From Serripes groenlandicus (Eukaryota; Mollusca; Bivalvia; Cardiida; Cardiidae): a stretch of DNA of 64,000 bases. A program made the translations under genes and the position numbers. Every line of letters begins with the position of its first letter. Position 1 is the stretch's first letter. This document shows positions 42,601 through 45,600 of the stretch, piece by piece. The stretch is from NCBI GenBank assembly GCA_031761405.1, contig JASEVX010000006.1, positions 26,669,097 to 26,733,096 on the forward strand. The letters are read 5' to 3'. The notes beneath the pieces were generated by a model. It did not search any database. It was not told the DNA's origin and worked only from the letters and a program-made list of their open reading frames with translations.

Positions 42601-45600
42601 ACTTTGAACGTATTTTGTCAAAAAATAGAAAATCTTCATAATTGAATGGATAACCTATGACAAAAAGTGGAAAACATCGTGGCAAAAGGAGAAATTGCAC
42701 GTTTTGTGCAATTTCTTCTTTTGTCACTATGTTTTCAAAAAGCCGTCTGCTGCAGAGGCGTCAGAAAGCGTCTATATGAGGGAAAGGGTTAAATTACATG
42801 TATTTTAAAGGTGATAATTGCCATGCTATTTTCAATAATATTCATATACATTGAATTGTTTAAGCGATTTTTCAAGATATTATAATTTATTTAGTTTCAT
42901 GTATTAAATTATACTTTCACATTGAATATGTACAAAACATCATCTATTTTTTATAGAATAGTGTATACAGACCTTTATGTCTGGTGATAGTGTCCGAGGT
43001 CCATGTGCAGGATATATATTCTTTTCCTTAGTTTAATGATAACTGTTTATTTCAGATGACAAGAATCCCGGGGGCAATGTAGACCCGTATTCTGTTGTCA
43101 GTATGTATCTGCACCGAGTGATTAAAACACTGGCTTACTGTGGCTTTTGATGATTAAAATGTGCTTCCTTTAACCCTTTCCCTCATACAGCAATTCTGCA
43201 GCAGACGACTTTGAACGTATTTTGTCAATACATAGAAAATCTCCATAATTGAATGGATAACCTATGACAAAAAGTGGAAAACATTGTGGCAAAAGGAGAA
43301 ATTGCACGTTTTGTGCAATTTCTTCTTTTGTCACTGTTTTCAAAAAGCCGTCTGCTGCAGAGGTGTCAGAAAGCGTCTATATAAGGGAAAGGGTCAACCT
43401 TTTACCTCATACAAATTATAACAAATTTTACAAAATATAAAAGATAATTGAATATAAAGTCTTTAAGAAAACAGGAGAGATTATTTGTTAATTAATATAT
43501 ATAGATTTGGCAATTTCTGATGGAAAATGAGAAACTAGTTGACAACTCTTATCACATGAACAATAAATCGGCAGCAAATCGATTTTGAAAATCATCATGG
43601 TGAAAGTAAAGAAAAACTCTATAAAGGTGAAAGTATAATTATTTGATTACGTTGAAAACTTTGTGGTAAAAGGAAAAATTCTCCTTTTGCCACAATGTTT
43701 TTCTTAAGTTGTCTGCTGCAAATTAAAGTTTCAAAATTTCGTTGCATGACTGTGGGAAAGGGTTAAATGTTCTACCTAGTTTATTATTTTAATGGTAATT
43801 ATTAAAATGGTTATTATTTTAATGATGATTATTATAATTCGAGATTTTTCATCCTTTTCTTCACATTATTTAAAAAAAAAAAAAATCTAAAATCAGTTTA
43901 TGAGCTAAAGGGTTTAATTGGCTGAAGTCAATGCTAATCAAATTACTCACATGATGTTAACCTTTAGCAGAGACAACTTGGGGTGATACTAATCAACATG
44001 ATCTATACAATATATACTAAATAGTGTTAATCAGGTATTATCCCTTTCCCACATACAACAAATCTATAGCAGAAGACTTCGAAAACATTCTTACACAAAT
44101 AAATAGTTTTAGTTTAGATTTAGATCTTTGCTCTTTTTACAATAAACCTACCCAAAATGAGTGAGAAATTGCTAAATATTTTTCCACAATATTTTCAAAG
44201 GTCATCACTTAGTATCTTAGTATCTTCTTATTAACAACAGAGTTATAGTTCTTGACACTGAACAATCAAAATAGTGGTGATAAGAAGTAGCATCCAACTG
44301 CACATATTTAACCCTTTTCCCCCCTGCAGAAGCATTTTGACACAATAGCAGCAGACGACTTGAAAACATTGTGGCCAAAGGTGAAATTGTTCATGATGAG
44401 CAATTTCTCCTTTGGTCACAACATTTTCAACTTTATTTAACAATTAAGCTATCTTTTTTGGAGATTTTTCATATATGTTGTATGTGGGAAAGGATTAACC
44501 CTTTCCCTCATATGACAATTCCGCAGCAGACGACTTTGAACGTATTTTGTCAAAAAATAGAAAATCTCCATAATTGAATGGATAACCTATGACAAAAAGT
44601 GGAAAACATTGTGGCAAAAGGAGAAATTGCACGTTTTGTGCAATTTCTTCTTTTGTCACAATGTTTTTAAAAAGCCGTCTGCTGCAGAGGCGTCAGAAAG
44701 CGTCTGTATGAGGGAAAGGGTTAAAGTCATGTCACATGCACATCGACCTTTGGAGGTTTTGAAATTAATGGCATTAGTTATCGAATTGCAGACTTCTATA
44801 TATATAGCCCTTTCTCACCTGCAGATGAAGTTTTACAAATACATCTGCCGCAGACAACTTTTGAAAACATTGTGGCAAAAGGAGAAATTGCTCATAATGG
44901 GCAATTTCTGGTTTTGCCCATGTTTTTTGTCAACTTTATTTAATAGTTACACTTTCTTTAATAAAGATTTTGTTTTCTATTTGACCTAAATGTTTTCAGT
45001 CTTCTGCTGCAGATTTGTTGTTTGTGGGAAAGAGTTTTGGTCATAAAGGATGCCCAGAGGCTTCTGTGGTGCATCTATGTCTGGGTGGCATGCAGGGAAG
45101 AAGGGCCTGATCAGATCACAAGATTGCCCAGGCTGATCTGGTACTTTGCTTGTTGCAATGTCATAGTTAGATAAAGTGCTTTTTTTTCAATATTTAAAAT
45201 TCTTAGTATTAACCCTTTCCCTCATACGACAATTCTGCAGCAGACGACTTTGAACATATTTTGTCAAAAAATGGAAAATCTCTATAATTAAATGGTTTCC
45301 GCTCAATAACTAAAGAATGCTTATGTCGAGGAACTTCATACCTGGTGTCCAGGTTGGTCCTAATCAGTAGATAAAACTATTGATTTTGTTTGATTTTGAG
45401 GTCACAAGGTCAAAGGTCAAGGTCACTGTAATCTTAAGTTTAAAAATGTTTTTTTCTCAAGAACGCTTATGTCTAACCTGTAGATGACCCCTATTGAATT
45501 TTATGTCAGTAGGTCCAAGGTCAAGGTCATGGTGATCTTGGGCTGAAAAATGGTTTCCGCTCAATAACTGAAGAATGCTTGGGCCCAGGAACTTAATACT

